Below, in pieces: positions 52,741 through 61,929 of a DNA stretch of 64,000 nucleotides. Positions within the stretch are counted from its first letter, which is position 1. Each line of letters begins with the position of its first letter. The DNA lies in contig JAFBAP010000049.1 in the NCBI GenBank assembly GCA_019247695.1, positions 1-64,000 of the forward strand. Direction: 5' to 3'. Below the pieces are notes generated by a model, which saw nothing but the letters and a program-made list of their open reading frames with translations, was not told the DNA's origin and ran no database searches. This stretch comes from Verrucomicrobiota bacterium. GTDB taxonomy: Bacteria > Verrucomicrobiota > Verrucomicrobiia > Chthoniobacterales > JAFAMB01. The position numbers and the translations under genes were made by a program.

Positions 52741-53556
52741 TCACGAGTCCAGGAAATCGATAACGGCCGCGCTGAAGCGCACCGGATCCTGTTCGAACAT
52801 CGGATGGGTCGCGTTCGGGATCAGCGTGGCCCGCGCGCCCGGCACGTGCGCCGCCAGAACGCGCAGGATCACCGGGAGCGAGCCGGACGTCTCCTGCCCG
52901 CCGATGAACAGCGTCGGCACGCGGATCGATTTCGCATCGGCCCGTGAATAGGGCTGACGCTGCTCGTTGAGCTGCCCCAGCAGGGTGTAGGCGTTGTCGC
53001 GAAGCTCCTGCCGGGCGGCTGCGGGCAGCCGCCGCCAAGCGCCCTCACCCTCGACCCCATCGAGAAAGCGGCTCAAGCCGCCATCGACGTCTCCCGAGGC
53101 TATCTTTTCCGCCGCGGCCGCCACGTGGGCGCGCAACGGGGGAAAAGCCGCAGCGGCCGGATCGGAGACCGCCAGCGAGGGATCCAGATCACCCCCGGGC
53201 TCCGCCAGAATCAGCTTGCGCACGAGGTCCGGCCGGCGTTGCGCCACCCGGAAGGCGAGGTGCCCGCCACGAGAATGGCCCAGCAGGTGGAGGGCGCCAA
53301 CCCCCAGGCCCTCGATGAAGGCCACCACGTCGGCTACGTGCTGGCCGACCGTGAAGCCGGGGCCCCGGCCGTCCCAGCGTTCGGGAAAGAAGTGCCGCAG
53401 GCTGAGCGCGATAACCCGGTGCCGGCGGGACAAGGGCCCCAACACCGGCGACCAGACCCGAAAATCGCACAGCGAGCCGTGGATGCAGACGAGGGGCGGG
53501 CCTTGCCCCACCTCAAGGTAAGCCAAGTTATAATCGTTGACGCGAAGGTGCTTCAT
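52741..53556 (-). CDS. Alpha/beta hydrolase
   Basis: The 271-aa protein has the oxyanion HGS motif (CIHGSLCDFRVW), nucleophile Ser95 in GHSRGG, and a late His in NATHPMFEQDP. The acid position in FIGGQETSG carries Glu where Asp is more usual. This is the general epoxide hydrolase/esterase/haloperoxidase-like fold, cytoplasmic and without a signal. The exact substrate is unknown. It is convergent with the preceding remnant. Confidence 0.88.
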   Translation of the reverse strand: MKHLRVNDYNLAYLEVGQGPPLVCIHGSLCDFRVWSPVLGPLSRRHRVIALSLRHFFPERWDGRGPGFTVGQHVADVVAFIEGLGVGALHLLGHSRGGHLAFRVAQRRPDLVRKLILAEPGGDLDPSLAVSDPAAAAFPPLRAHVAAAAEKIASGDVDGGLSRFLDGVEGEGAWRRLPAAARQELRDNAYTLLGQLNEQRQPYSRADAKSIRVPTLFIGGQETSGSLPVILRVLAAHVPGARATLIPNATHPMFEQDPVRFSAAVIDFLDS

Positions 53557-54175
53557 CGAACGCTCCTCGGCCGGGGACGAACCCCGTGCCGCATGATTTC
53601 TGAACGCTTACCACACAAAAACCGGTAATTCCCAGCCCACGCCGCCGGTCCCGCATCCGGCCATCGGAACCGCACCGCCATCGTTGGGTGATCCAGGGTG
53701 TGACTGACCGAATGCAAACCGATTGGGCTGGCGATTGTCACGACGATTTCGATTGGTTGAGAGCCGCAGAGGACGACCCTGCCCCGTCGCGCAAGCGTTC
53801 GTGCTGGTTTCTGGCGGTTCTCCCGAAGGGCGCGAGCGGAGGGAAAACCGCGGAAAATCTCGCAACTCCCCCGCACCCAGACTGGAGCTTCGTCAAGGGA
53901 GGGAACGGAATAAACAGCGAAGGCTTGCGCGAGCAGTTTTATGCCGGCTCCCGACCTTGCGCGAGCCCTGGGAGGAGGCAACGACCCTCCCCTGCCGTGG
54001 CACGTGCCTATCTGCAGGATGCGTGGACCCGCATTTGGCCCACCGTTGATCCGGGAGGCGGAACCCCTGACCCCGGTTCTCGGAAATGGAACGGCTGGAG
54101 AACACCCCCGCACACCCGAAAGGGGTATTGTCCTCCCTCGCGTCCGCGTGATTTCCTGCGGTCAGATCGACCCCT
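53557..54175. other. Long gap without recognised genes
   Basis: About 620 bases lie between the hydrolase start and the DUF4189-like gene. Several overlapping frames of 100-190 codons exist on both strands, but none shows domain motifs. GC content keeps frames open by chance. I see no hairpin-repeat modules of the A/C/E family here. Confidence 0.4.
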
Positions 54176-54613
54176 ATGAAAGCACGTTTATGCATCCTTG
54201 GCCTCCTCGCCGTCGCAAGCCTCCTCCTTGCCCCGGCTCGCGCCGCCTCCGCCGTCGCACTCGGCACCAACGGCCACTGGGCCACCTGCCACTTCGGCAA
54301 CCAGCCCCTGGCGGTCGTCGAGAAAAGAGCGATCGAAAGCTGCCGGCTTGCCGGGGGCATCAACCCCCGGGTGATCGCGTCCAGCGCCAGCCCCGGCTAT
54401 GCGGCCGTCGCCTACTCCCGCGCCCGGACGACTTCTGCCACGGACGCAACCGGCGCCCGTGGCACCAGCGCGTGGGCGATCGGGTGCGCGTTTGGGGCCC
54501 CGACCCAAAACGGCGCCAACCGCCAGGCGATTGAGAACTGCCGAAAGCACGGGGGCACCAAGCCGGAGGTCCGGAGCACCTGGTTGGACGCGGCCCAAGG
54601 TTTCCGCCTGTAG
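54176..54613 (+). CDS. Exported DUF4189-like protein
   Basis: The 145-aa protein has a signal peptide (LCILGLLAVASLLLAPARAAS). A secreted domain follows with AVALGTNGHWATCHFGNQPLAVVEKRAIESCRLAGG, then AWAIGCAFG and a second AIENCRKHGG. The repeated pattern of Ala-Ile-x-x-Cys helices after a small beta stretch resembles DUF4189 and related eukaryote-like domains. The cysteines, at least four, probably form disulfides. The function is unknown. Confidence 0.6.
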   Translation: MKARLCILGLLAVASLLLAPARAASAVALGTNGHWATCHFGNQPLAVVEKRAIESCRLAGGINPRVIASSASPGYAAVAYSRARTTSATDATGARGTSAWAIGCAFGAPTQNGANRQAIENCRKHGGTKPEVRSTWLDAAQGFRL

Positions 54614-54986
54614 AGAAGAAACCCCGTTAAAGGTCCTTCAAAAGACGCCGGGTGGCCAAGGCCAATACGGTACACAAGCGTTACGGTGTTTGGCCGAGGG
54701 CTTGCGCCGCTTCAAGGGCAAAGAAGCTGCGCGCGTGCCGCATCTGGCGCACTCCCACGGCTAACGGCCATGAGATTCGGCGGTCTTACGATCGGCTCCC
54801 GACCGGAGACCGCGGGCTATGGACCGGTCCCTCCCTGAGCGTACCGCAACATTTTTATTTTATGATCCCCCGGTGAGCGCCGAGCCGCGCCGCCGTCCAA
54901 TCGGGCGATGTTCGCGGCAGCGGCGCAACCAGGGCAAAGCGATGGCCTGATCGGGACCGGCAGCAGGAGCCGCAGGACGGGCGTCG
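54614..54986. other. Gap, nothing recognised
   Basis: About 370 bases between the DUF4189-like gene and the convergent binding-protein gene. A T-rich stretch, ACATTTTTATTTTATGATCCC, near 54850 has no adjoining strong hairpin. No gene is supported. Confidence 0.4.
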
Positions 54987-56045
54987 TCACTGCTTCGTGC
55001 TTGCCTCAGCCGTCTTCCCCTGATTCATGTTTGCCTCGATCGCCTTCTTGGCCTCCTCTTGCGTGTATTCATGGCTGGCGACGCCCCCGGCGGGGATGTT
55101 GGGCAACGCCGCCTCGAAGTCGTCCTGCGTGAACTGGAGGTACGGCACGATCAGGTCATGAGGAATGTCCTTGTGCCCGTCCAGGATCTGTTGCGCCACC
55201 CAGAACGCAAGGGTGCAGACGCCGGGCGCGATGGACGCCGACCACGTGGAATAGCCGTTCTTATCCTTTTGTTCTTTCCACCAGGCGAGCTCATCCTGGC
55301 GGTTGCCCATGGTAATAATCGGCAGCTTGCGTTTGGCCGCGATGAAGGCTTGCGCGGCGCCGTACCCATCCCCGCCCTGGTCCACGACGCCCACGATTTC
55401 GGGAAGGGACGGCAGGACCGTGGCGACCGCCTTTTGCGCAGTGGTCTGGTCCCAGTCGCCCTCAACGCTGCTGACGAGCTTGAAGTCCGGATGCTTTTGG
55501 ACCCCTTCCACAATCCCGCTATGGATCGCGTCGTCGATCGAGGTGCCGGCAAGGCCGCGGATCTCCAGCAAGTTGCCGCCTTTGGGCAGCGATTTGGCCA
55601 GGTGCTCGACTTCCTGCTCGCCATAATCCTTGAAGTTGACCACCACGCGCCAGGCGCAAGGCTCGGTGACGATCCCATCGAATGACACGACCACGATGCC
55701 GGCGTCACAGGCCTGCTTGATAGCGCCGTTCAAGGCATCGGGTGAGGACGCGTTAATGACGATCGCGTTGTAACCCTGCAGGATCAGATTCTGAATCTGG
55801 GCTGCCTGGGTCGGTACCTCCTTGTCGGCCGTGGTGAACACGTCGGCCGCGGCAACGATACCGTCTGCCACCGCTTTTCTGGTGACGATGTCCCAACTCT
55901 TCAACATGGCTTGCCGCCAGGAATTACCGGCATAGTTGTTGGAGAACGCGATGCGCATTTTACTGGTGTCTGCGTGGCTCGCGTCAGCCAACGCAACTCC
56001 CATTACAGCCGCCAGTAGAAGCCTGCTGCAGGTACGTGTCTTCAT
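54987..56045 (-). CDS. Sugar-binding protein of RbsB/CUT2 type (divergent)
   Basis: The 352-aa protein has a signal peptide (MKTRTCSRLLLAAVMGVALADASHA). The periplasmic-binding fold of type I follows, with MRIAFSNNYAGNSWRQAMLKSW, QIQNLILQGYNAIVINASSPDAL and GVVDQGGDGYGAAQAF. It belongs to the ribose/galactose-type family. It is divergent from the CUT2 permease gene by about 460 bases. As a second binding protein exists at 58399, it may serve the same permease with another ligand. Confidence 0.88.
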   Translation of the reverse strand: MKTRTCSRLLLAAVMGVALADASHADTSKMRIAFSNNYAGNSWRQAMLKSWDIVTRKAVADGIVAAADVFTTADKEVPTQAAQIQNLILQGYNAIVINASSPDALNGAIKQACDAGIVVVSFDGIVTEPCAWRVVVNFKDYGEQEVEHLAKSLPKGGNLLEIRGLAGTSIDDAIHSGIVEGVQKHPDFKLVSSVEGDWDQTTAQKAVATVLPSLPEIVGVVDQGGDGYGAAQAFIAAKRKLPIITMGNRQDELAWWKEQKDKNGYSTWSASIAPGVCTLAFWVAQQILDGHKDIPHDLIVPYLQFTQDDFEAALPNIPAGGVASHEYTQEEAKKAIEANMNQGKTAEASTKQ

Positions 56046-56505
56046 GTGTTTCTTACCTTGTCGAATAGATGCTTAAACCGTGGTTCGCTACTGCCGCGGG
56101 CCGCAGCAGACGCGTGGTAGAGGCTTTCCCGCCTGGCACGGGGAACGGCGCATGCTTCGGCTTGTGATGCGATAAAAGGAAGTTCGGGAACACTTGGGGG
56201 GAAGCTACCTCGACCCGCAGGAATGCTTCGAGCGCGGCGCTGACCGGCTAGTTTACATCGGAACGCCGGTTAAGCAACTTTAATTTGGCTGCAAACGACG
56301 ACTGGACTGGCTGTCCGTTGGCCTGACCAATTATTTGCTTGACCTTTTGTCCCAAAAACGGCTAATTGCACCGCTGAGCTCGCGACAAAGCCGTCCCCCT
56401 TTTCAGAGTGTTTTGGACGCGGGCCGGCCGGTTTTTTGCGTTTGGCAGAAACTCGGTAATGGTTGGACCGCCTGCTTTGGCACTGCCTGGAATATCGCTT
56501 GCGAA
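56046..56505. promoter_or_regulatory. Divergent promoter region of the CUT2 locus
   Basis: This 460-base gap must hold the promoters of both the binding protein (minus) and the permease operon (plus). TTGACC at 56339-56344 followed 17 bases later by CTAATT (56362-56367) is a weak plus-strand candidate. A frame open from 56335 into the permease has no permease-like residues before the ATG at 56506. No clear operator palindrome was seen. Confidence 0.35.
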
Positions 56506-57555
56506 ATGAAGACGAACCTCGCCTGTTCTCATGACAAGGCCTCTGTTCCCGGCGGAAACGAAGCGGCAGGCCACCACCTCATCGGCCTGGCTCTTGCAGG
56601 CCTGCGATTCGGCCCTGGCTTCATTCTTGCGGCGCTCGTGCTAACCCTGGGCCTCAGCTCACCGTATTTCTTTACGGCGCGAAATCTTGGAAACGTCCTC
56701 GCGCAAACCGCGACCATAGCGGTTCTGGCGATGGGCCAACACCTCGTCATTTTGACCCGCGGGATTGATCTATCCGTCGGATCGGTCTTGGCCCTTTCAT
56801 CGGTTGCCGGCGCACTGGTCTACAGGGAGGTGCACTCGAGCGCGGTCGTCATCGCGTCGATGCTAGGAACCGGCTTGGCCGCGGGTTTTATCAACGGATT
56901 CGTCTATGTATGGGGGCGCCTTCCGCACCCGTTCATCGTCACCCTGGCGACCCTTAGCATTGCGAGAGGGCTCGCCCTTGAACTGGCTGGAGGCGCGGCC
57001 ATTCCGGGGATGCCCGCCACGATTCTCTTCCTGGGCGGCGGCTCAATCGGCGGCGTGCCGACGTCGGCATTGGTCGCCGGAGGCGTGGCGCTTGTCCTGG
57101 CCGGTATGGCCCGGTGGCTCGTGTGGGGTCGATGGATCTACTCGGTTGGCGGGAACCCGGATGCGGCACGGCGGGTTGGGATACCGATGAGGGGCGTTCT
57201 GTTGTCCGTTTACATGATCTGCGGCATCACCGCGGGAATCGGTGCAGTCCTAACCTCGGGGCGGACAGCGGCCGGATCTCCTCTTTTTGGCAACCTGGCT
57301 GAACTCGATTCGATTGCGGCGGTTATCATCGGAGGAGCGAGTTTCCTCGGGGGTCGCGGTCATATCGGAAACGCGCTGACCGGAGCGTTGATGATTGGAG
57401 TTATCCGAAACGCTCTCAACCTTCTAAACGTGGACATCTTTTTTCAGCTGATCGCCATCGGTATAATCATCGTCCTGGCGGTTGAAGCGGATGTCCTGCG
57501 TGGAAGACTCGAAGAGCGGTTCCGTATGATACAATCGTTGAGGGTAAATCAGTGA
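56506..57555 (+). CDS. Sugar ABC transporter permease, RbsC-type (CUT2)
   Basis: The 349-aa protein starts at the ATG at 56506. It has eight to ten helices, with the RbsC-family motifs VLAMGQHLVILTRGIDLSVGSVLALSS, GLAAGFINGFVYVWGRLPHPFIVTLATL and SIAAVIIGGASFLGGRGHIGNALTGAL. It forms the membrane pore, probably as a homodimer. Its TGA overlaps the ATPase GTG (GTGA). Confidence 0.92.
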   Translation: MKTNLACSHDKASVPGGNEAAGHHLIGLALAGLRFGPGFILAALVLTLGLSSPYFFTARNLGNVLAQTATIAVLAMGQHLVILTRGIDLSVGSVLALSSVAGALVYREVHSSAVVIASMLGTGLAAGFINGFVYVWGRLPHPFIVTLATLSIARGLALELAGGAAIPGMPATILFLGGGSIGGVPTSALVAGGVALVLAGMARWLVWGRWIYSVGGNPDAARRVGIPMRGVLLSVYMICGITAGIGAVLTSGRTAAGSPLFGNLAELDSIAAVIIGGASFLGGRGHIGNALTGALMIGVIRNALNLLNVDIFFQLIAIGIIIVLAVEADVLRGRLEERFRMIQSLRVNQ

Positions 57556-58325
57556 CCGGCCCCCCGATAAAGCACGAACTGCGTTCTCCTGAACTGGTGG
57601 TCAGGAATCTATCGAAGCGGTTCGGAGCCATCGTAGCCCTGGACGATGTCAGTTTAGAGGTGAATCGCGGGCAAGTGCTGGCCCTGCTCGGCGACAACGG
57701 TGCCGGGAAGTCAACCCTGATCAAATGTATAAGTGGTGTTCACCAGCTTGATTCGGGCATCATCGAACTAGGCGGGCAACCGGTGCACATTCGTTCGCCG
57801 GCGGACGCCCGGCGACTTGGAATTGAAACGGTTTATCAGGACCTGGCGCTTTTTGACAATCTTGGCCCGAGCGCAAACTTCTATGCAGGCCGGGAGTTGG
57901 CGGGCCCGCCGTGGCTACCTCGTGGGATGCGGCTCCTGCGCGGGCGCGAGATGAATGAGACCACGCGCAGGCTGCTCGATCAACTGCGTGTAAGACTGCC
58001 GAGCTTTGATGCGCTCATCGGGCTGATGTCAGGAGGTCAACGCCAGGCAATTGCGGTTGCCCGGGCAACGGCCTTTGCAACGCGCGTGGTCATTTTAGAC
58101 GAGCCGACCGCGGCGTTAGGCGTTCGTGAAACCAAGCAGGTTCTCGAGTTGATCGTACAACTGCGCAATCAGGACAGCGCCGTGATCCTGATAACGCACA
58201 ACCTGGATCACGTCATCGAAATTGCCGACCGGGCAGTCGTCATGCGGCGTGGCCGTAATGCCGGGGAAACCAAACCGAAACCGGAAAATCGACAAGAGAT
58301 CGTATCGATGATCGTAGGGGCCTAA
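57552..58325 (+). CDS. Sugar ABC transporter ATPase, single-domain CUT2 type (FrcA-like)
   Basis: The 257-aa ATPase has Walker A GDNGAGKST (47-55), signature MSGGQRQAIAVARA, and Walker B VVILDEPTAALGVRET. Only one nucleotide-binding domain is present, unlike RbsA with two (about 500 aa), so it resembles FrcA of fructose uptake systems. It starts with GTG overlapping the permease stop. Confidence 0.92.
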   Translation: MTGPPIKHELRSPELVVRNLSKRFGAIVALDDVSLEVNRGQVLALLGDNGAGKSTLIKCISGVHQLDSGIIELGGQPVHIRSPADARRLGIETVYQDLALFDNLGPSANFYAGRELAGPPWLPRGMRLLRGREMNETTRRLLDQLRVRLPSFDALIGLMSGGQRQAIAVARATAFATRVVILDEPTAALGVRETKQVLELIVQLRNQDSAVILITHNLDHVIEIADRAVVMRRGRNAGETKPKPENRQEIVSMIVGA

Positions 58326-58398
58326 GCGGGGTCATTCTCAACCGTGCCGGTGCTTTTGCTGGGCGAGCATTGGCGCGGCAATCTCCCAGCCCAACATC

Positions 58399-59328
58399 AT
58401 GGAAAAAGTGAAAATACCAATATCAACCAGGTTAGTTCGGTTCCTCCTGCTAAGCATAAGCCTAGCAGCATCTGCGCATGCGGAAGCGATCAAGGTAGGA
58501 TTCATTACAAAATTCCCCGCTGATTTCTTTTTCACGCTGCAAAATGCCGCGAAGGAATACGCCTCAAAGAATTCGGATGTGCAGATTGTCTTTGGTCAAG
58601 GCCAGTCGGCCACTGATACGGCCGGTCAGATCAATCTGATCGAGTCGATGGTTTCCCAAGGGGTTAAAGGGATCGCGATCACGCCCGTCAGTCCCGAGCT
58701 CATTCCGGCGCTTGATAAGGCGGTGGCCGCCGGGGTGAAAGTCGTGCTTATGGACAATGACCTTCCGAGCTGGAACGCAAAGAGCGCGGTGGTTGCCACC
58801 AATAATCTGGAGGGCGGAAAGCTCGCCGGCAAATGGCTCGCCACTAAACTGAAGGCCGGCGACAAGATGGCCGTTCTCGAGGGGGTCCCTGGGGTGCCCG
58901 CTCTGGACGACCGGGTCAAAGGCATGATCGCGGGTCTGGGGGGACTTGAGGTCAAAGTGGTTGGAAAGGCACCCACGAACTGCACCAGGGAACTCGGCGT
59001 TTCAGGGGCCGAAGACCTCCTGACGGCCAACCCAGGGGTTGCCGCGATCTATTCTGCGTGCGGACCGCCGGCGCTCGGAGCCATCCAGGCAATCGCCCAT
59101 TCGGGCAGCAAGCAGCATATCATCCTGGTCGGATTCGATGCGCTTCCCGAAGAAATCAAGGAGATCAACGCTGGGAATGAGGATGCTTCGGTCGCGCAAT
59201 TTCCAAAGAAAATCGGAGAACTCGGCGTCAGCACGCTGGTGAAGGTGATCAAAGGCGAAACCGTACCTCCTTTCGTCGATACCGGTACCGCTATCGTGAC
59301 AAAGGAGAATGTGAACGAGTTCGAATAG
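58399..59328 (+). CDS. Sugar-binding protein of RbsB/CUT2 type
   Basis: The 309-aa protein has a signal peptide (LVRFLLLSISLAASAHA). A type-I binding fold follows, with IKVGFITKFPADFFFTLQNAAKEYA, INLIESMVSQGVKGIAITPVSPELIPAL and VVLMDNDLPSWNAKSAVVATNN. It lies 73 bases after the ATPase gene, so it is the operon's own binding protein. Confidence 0.9.
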   Translation: MEKVKIPISTRLVRFLLLSISLAASAHAEAIKVGFITKFPADFFFTLQNAAKEYASKNSDVQIVFGQGQSATDTAGQINLIESMVSQGVKGIAITPVSPELIPALDKAVAAGVKVVLMDNDLPSWNAKSAVVATNNLEGGKLAGKWLATKLKAGDKMAVLEGVPGVPALDDRVKGMIAGLGGLEVKVVGKAPTNCTRELGVSGAEDLLTANPGVAAIYSACGPPALGAIQAIAHSGSKQHIILVGFDALPEEIKEINAGNEDASVAQFPKKIGELGVSTLVKVIKGETVPPFVDTGTAIVTKENVNEFE

Positions 59329-59588
59329 CCGTCCCCTGGTTGCCACACTGACGTGGGGCTCGCGGCTGCATGGCTGGCAGACGCCCCGTCGGGCACGTCC
59401 TGGGGTCATCGGTGAGTGAAATGGAGCTTTTGTTTATGGGATTGGGAGCAGAGAATTCGTGGCAACAAAGGGCTTGTTCACAGGGCGCACCGGGTGAGGG
59501 TTTCACGTCAGTAAGGTCGTGAGGCGCTATGGTCAGATGACCCGGCCACGCTTTGGCACGCTTTGCATCCGTGTTATAAAGGTCTTCC

Positions 59589-60374
59589 ATGCCGATCCAG
59601 GTCATCGAGCCGCGCCGCCTTTACGTGCAGATCGCCGATCAAATCCGGTCGTTGATCGACAATGGCGAGTTTTCGCCCGGGAGTCGTCTCCCGACCGAAC
59701 GAGAACTGGCCAAGCGGCTCGGCGTTTCCCGGCCGTCCGTGCGTGAGGCGCTGATTGCCTTGGAGGCGGAAGGCTATGTCGACGTGCGCCCGGGCTCGGG
59801 CATCCTGGTCACAAACCCCCAAGGCGCAACGGGGGGGTTTTGGAGCGATGAGGGGCCGCTGGAAATCCTGCAGGCCCGGTGCCTGATCGAAGGGGAGATC
59901 GCGGCGGAGGTTGCGCCGGCGGTCCGGAAGAAGGACATCGCCGCGCTCGAGCAGATTGTCCTGCAGATGGAAGGTGCAGCAGATGCGTCCACCCGTCTGA
60001 CCGCCGACCGGCAGTTTCACCAGTACATCGCGGCGAAGCTTGCGAACAAGGTGCTGCTCCGGCTGGTGACGGAACTGTTCTATCAGCGCGATGGCCCGCT
60101 GGCCCGTCAGTTCGCAACCCATTTTGACAACGCCAAAAGCTGGACGGAGGCTTCGGACGAACACCGTCAGATCGTGGCGGCGCTGGCGACGCGCGACGCC
60201 GAACGAGCCCGCAAGGCGATGCGCGACCACCTGCGAAAAGCGTATAAGCGTTGGGCCCAGGACCTGGAGCGCGGCGCTCGAACCGGCTCCCGCCATGCCC
60301 CGCGCCGGCGCTCCTCGATCGACGCAGACGGCGCGGTGCCGATTGCGCGAGGCGAGTCGAGCGCACGCGGCTAA
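59589..60374 (+). CDS. FadR-type GntR transcriptional regulator
   Basis: The 261-aa protein has an N-terminal winged helix (LYVQIADQIRSLIDNGEFSPGSRLPTERELAKRLGVSRPSVREALIALEAEGYVDVRPGSG). A C-terminal FCD ligand domain (about 88-225) carries the metal-binding Asp/His pattern (ADRQFHQYIA, DEHRQIVAAL, MRDHLRKAY). This subfamily usually responds to sugar acids or organic acids. It lies 260 bases after the CUT2 genes on the same strand and may control them. The final 35 residues are basic and disordered. Confidence 0.88.
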   Translation: MPIQVIEPRRLYVQIADQIRSLIDNGEFSPGSRLPTERELAKRLGVSRPSVREALIALEAEGYVDVRPGSGILVTNPQGATGGFWSDEGPLEILQARCLIEGEIAAEVAPAVRKKDIAALEQIVLQMEGAADASTRLTADRQFHQYIAAKLANKVLLRLVTELFYQRDGPLARQFATHFDNAKSWTEASDEHRQIVAALATRDAERARKAMRDHLRKAYKRWAQDLERGARTGSRHAPRRRSSIDADGAVPIARGESSARG

Positions 60375-60932
60375 TCCGGCACGGACGGTCAAATGATTTG
60401 GATCGATCATCCAAAGGCGCCTATGTCCTTCGAAATCACCTGAAACGTGCATGCACCCGAGAAACCCTGCCAGGGGCGCGCCTCGAGGTACTCCTCCGAG
60501 AAGCGGCGCTGCCCGGCGCCGGGCAGTTTGTGCTTCCGGGACCGCCATCGGCGCAGCCGTTGCCGCCCGTAGCCGGCCACCCTCCGGTGGGCTCGGACGG
60601 ACCGAACCGGCAGGCACGCCCACGTGCCCGCAGCCTGCACCGGTTTTCAAGTTGGTCGAGCGGTCGTTGTCCCGGAGGGACAGCCGGACAGTGGCCAGGG
60701 ACTTCAGCTCTTGGACGGAGCATTTAAGGGGGAATGAGGGAATGCGTCCCATCGGGACGCCTGAAGGCGTGACACCAAGCCCAGCGGACGTCGTCTCAGA
60801 AGCGGCCTTGTCGCCCGCAAAACTGGCGCTCCGGAACTTAGGTTAACAGGCCCAAGGCGATAAGTCCGGCACGGCGCTTCCGGCCGCCGCAGGCGATCGG
60901 CCCGAGGCGCATAGCCAAGCCGCGACCCGCGC
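60375..60932. repeat. Gap with short GTCCC-GGGAC hairpins
   Basis: No gene is supported here. Two small hairpins stand out: TGTCCCGGAGGGACA near 60668 and GCGTCCCATCGGGACGC near 60742. They resemble the TCGTCCCG-GGGACGA hairpin in the A and C repeats. GGTTTTCAAGTTGGTCGAGC near 60643 also recurs near 49871. They may be remnants of another dispersed repeat family. Confidence 0.4.
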
Positions 60933-61598
60933 TCAGGCTTGGCGGCGGCGCTGGCGTTTGAACCGCCGTCGCCGGCGCTCCAACCGGCGCTGGCGGGCCA
61001 GTCCGGCCAGCACGATTGAGGTGCGGGGCGAGCGCACGGGCGCCGCGGTTTGGAACCGCAATGAAAGCGAGGAAACAGGGCCAGCGTTGCTCATGGTGAC
61101 GCTTTTCTTAACGCACGCTCTTTTGACGGTAAATGGAACGAAAGGTCCGGCCGGAACCCGGCTCGGGGCAAAGGCGACAACCCGGCGTGATAACCCTGTA
61201 ATCCGGCATGCGCCGCCTCCCCGGGCCGCGAAGGTTGCGGTGGTGGATCGAACGACTGCACCGCGAAGGTACACGGGCCGTATGCCGCATTTCGTTCCTA
61301 ACGTGAAGGGGGTGAGGCGTTCACTCCGGTTTTTCGCTCCGAGGTAGCGACTCCATGCCACGCTTTCCTTCATGCTCCCGCTCCAAAGGACGATCGGACC
61401 CGCCCCGCTCACCGCCGGTAAAGGGAAGAGGAACATCCAACCCCAGGGGTTCGAACTCGTCCAGTCGACAGAACCTTTTCCCAACGATTCAGTGAAGGTA
61501 GTTGGAACGATTGGGCCGTACGGCCCTTGCACCGCCTCAAAATCACTCATGAACGCCGCCCGCGGGTTTGAGGCCGCTCGGCGCTTGGTAACGGCCAT
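60933..61598 (-). other. Unassigned open frame, doubtful gene
   Basis: A minus-strand frame of 221 codons is open here, overlapped by plus-strand frames of 129 and 92 codons. None shows a domain, a signal peptide or a good ribosome site. The minus translation ends with a very basic tail (RRRRRFKRQRRRQA). The plus frame at 61372-61650 reads reasonably (VKVVGTIGPYGP). I cannot choose a strand, and the region may hold a decayed gene. Confidence 0.2.
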
Positions 61599-61815
61599 AG
61601 AACGCCGGAACGGCGAGGCGATGATTGCTCGGCCTTTCCGAAAGGGATGATGGCCCGCTGGGGAGCGGGGCCTGTTTCACCCGTTATTTCGGACAGGGTT
61701 GGTTGGCAGGGGCGGTGACGGTTTCGGTTACGCCTGTCACCATGGCTTGAAGTATTCTAAAACGATTTGTATTTATAGCGTAGAGAGCGACAGCTGGCGT
61801 TCTCATCTTCTGTTC

Positions 61816-61882
61816 TATAATGAGGTTCAACTATCGGGAAACCCGGGCTGATAATAGGATCGATGATAATTATTATATCATC
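61816..61882 (+). promoter_or_regulatory. AT-rich control region before the hybrid kinase
   Basis: TATAAT at 61816-61821 is a consensus -10 box with only a weak -35 upstream. Downstream, GATGATA-N7-TATCATC (61862-61868 and 61876-61882) is a perfect inverted repeat in a local AT-rich island. It lies about 50 bases before the kinase start and could be an operator or a leader hairpin. Confidence 0.4.
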
Positions 61883-61929
61883 TTGTAATTGCGAGGTGCC
61901 GTGAACCGTTGACTGAGGACGCCCCATCG

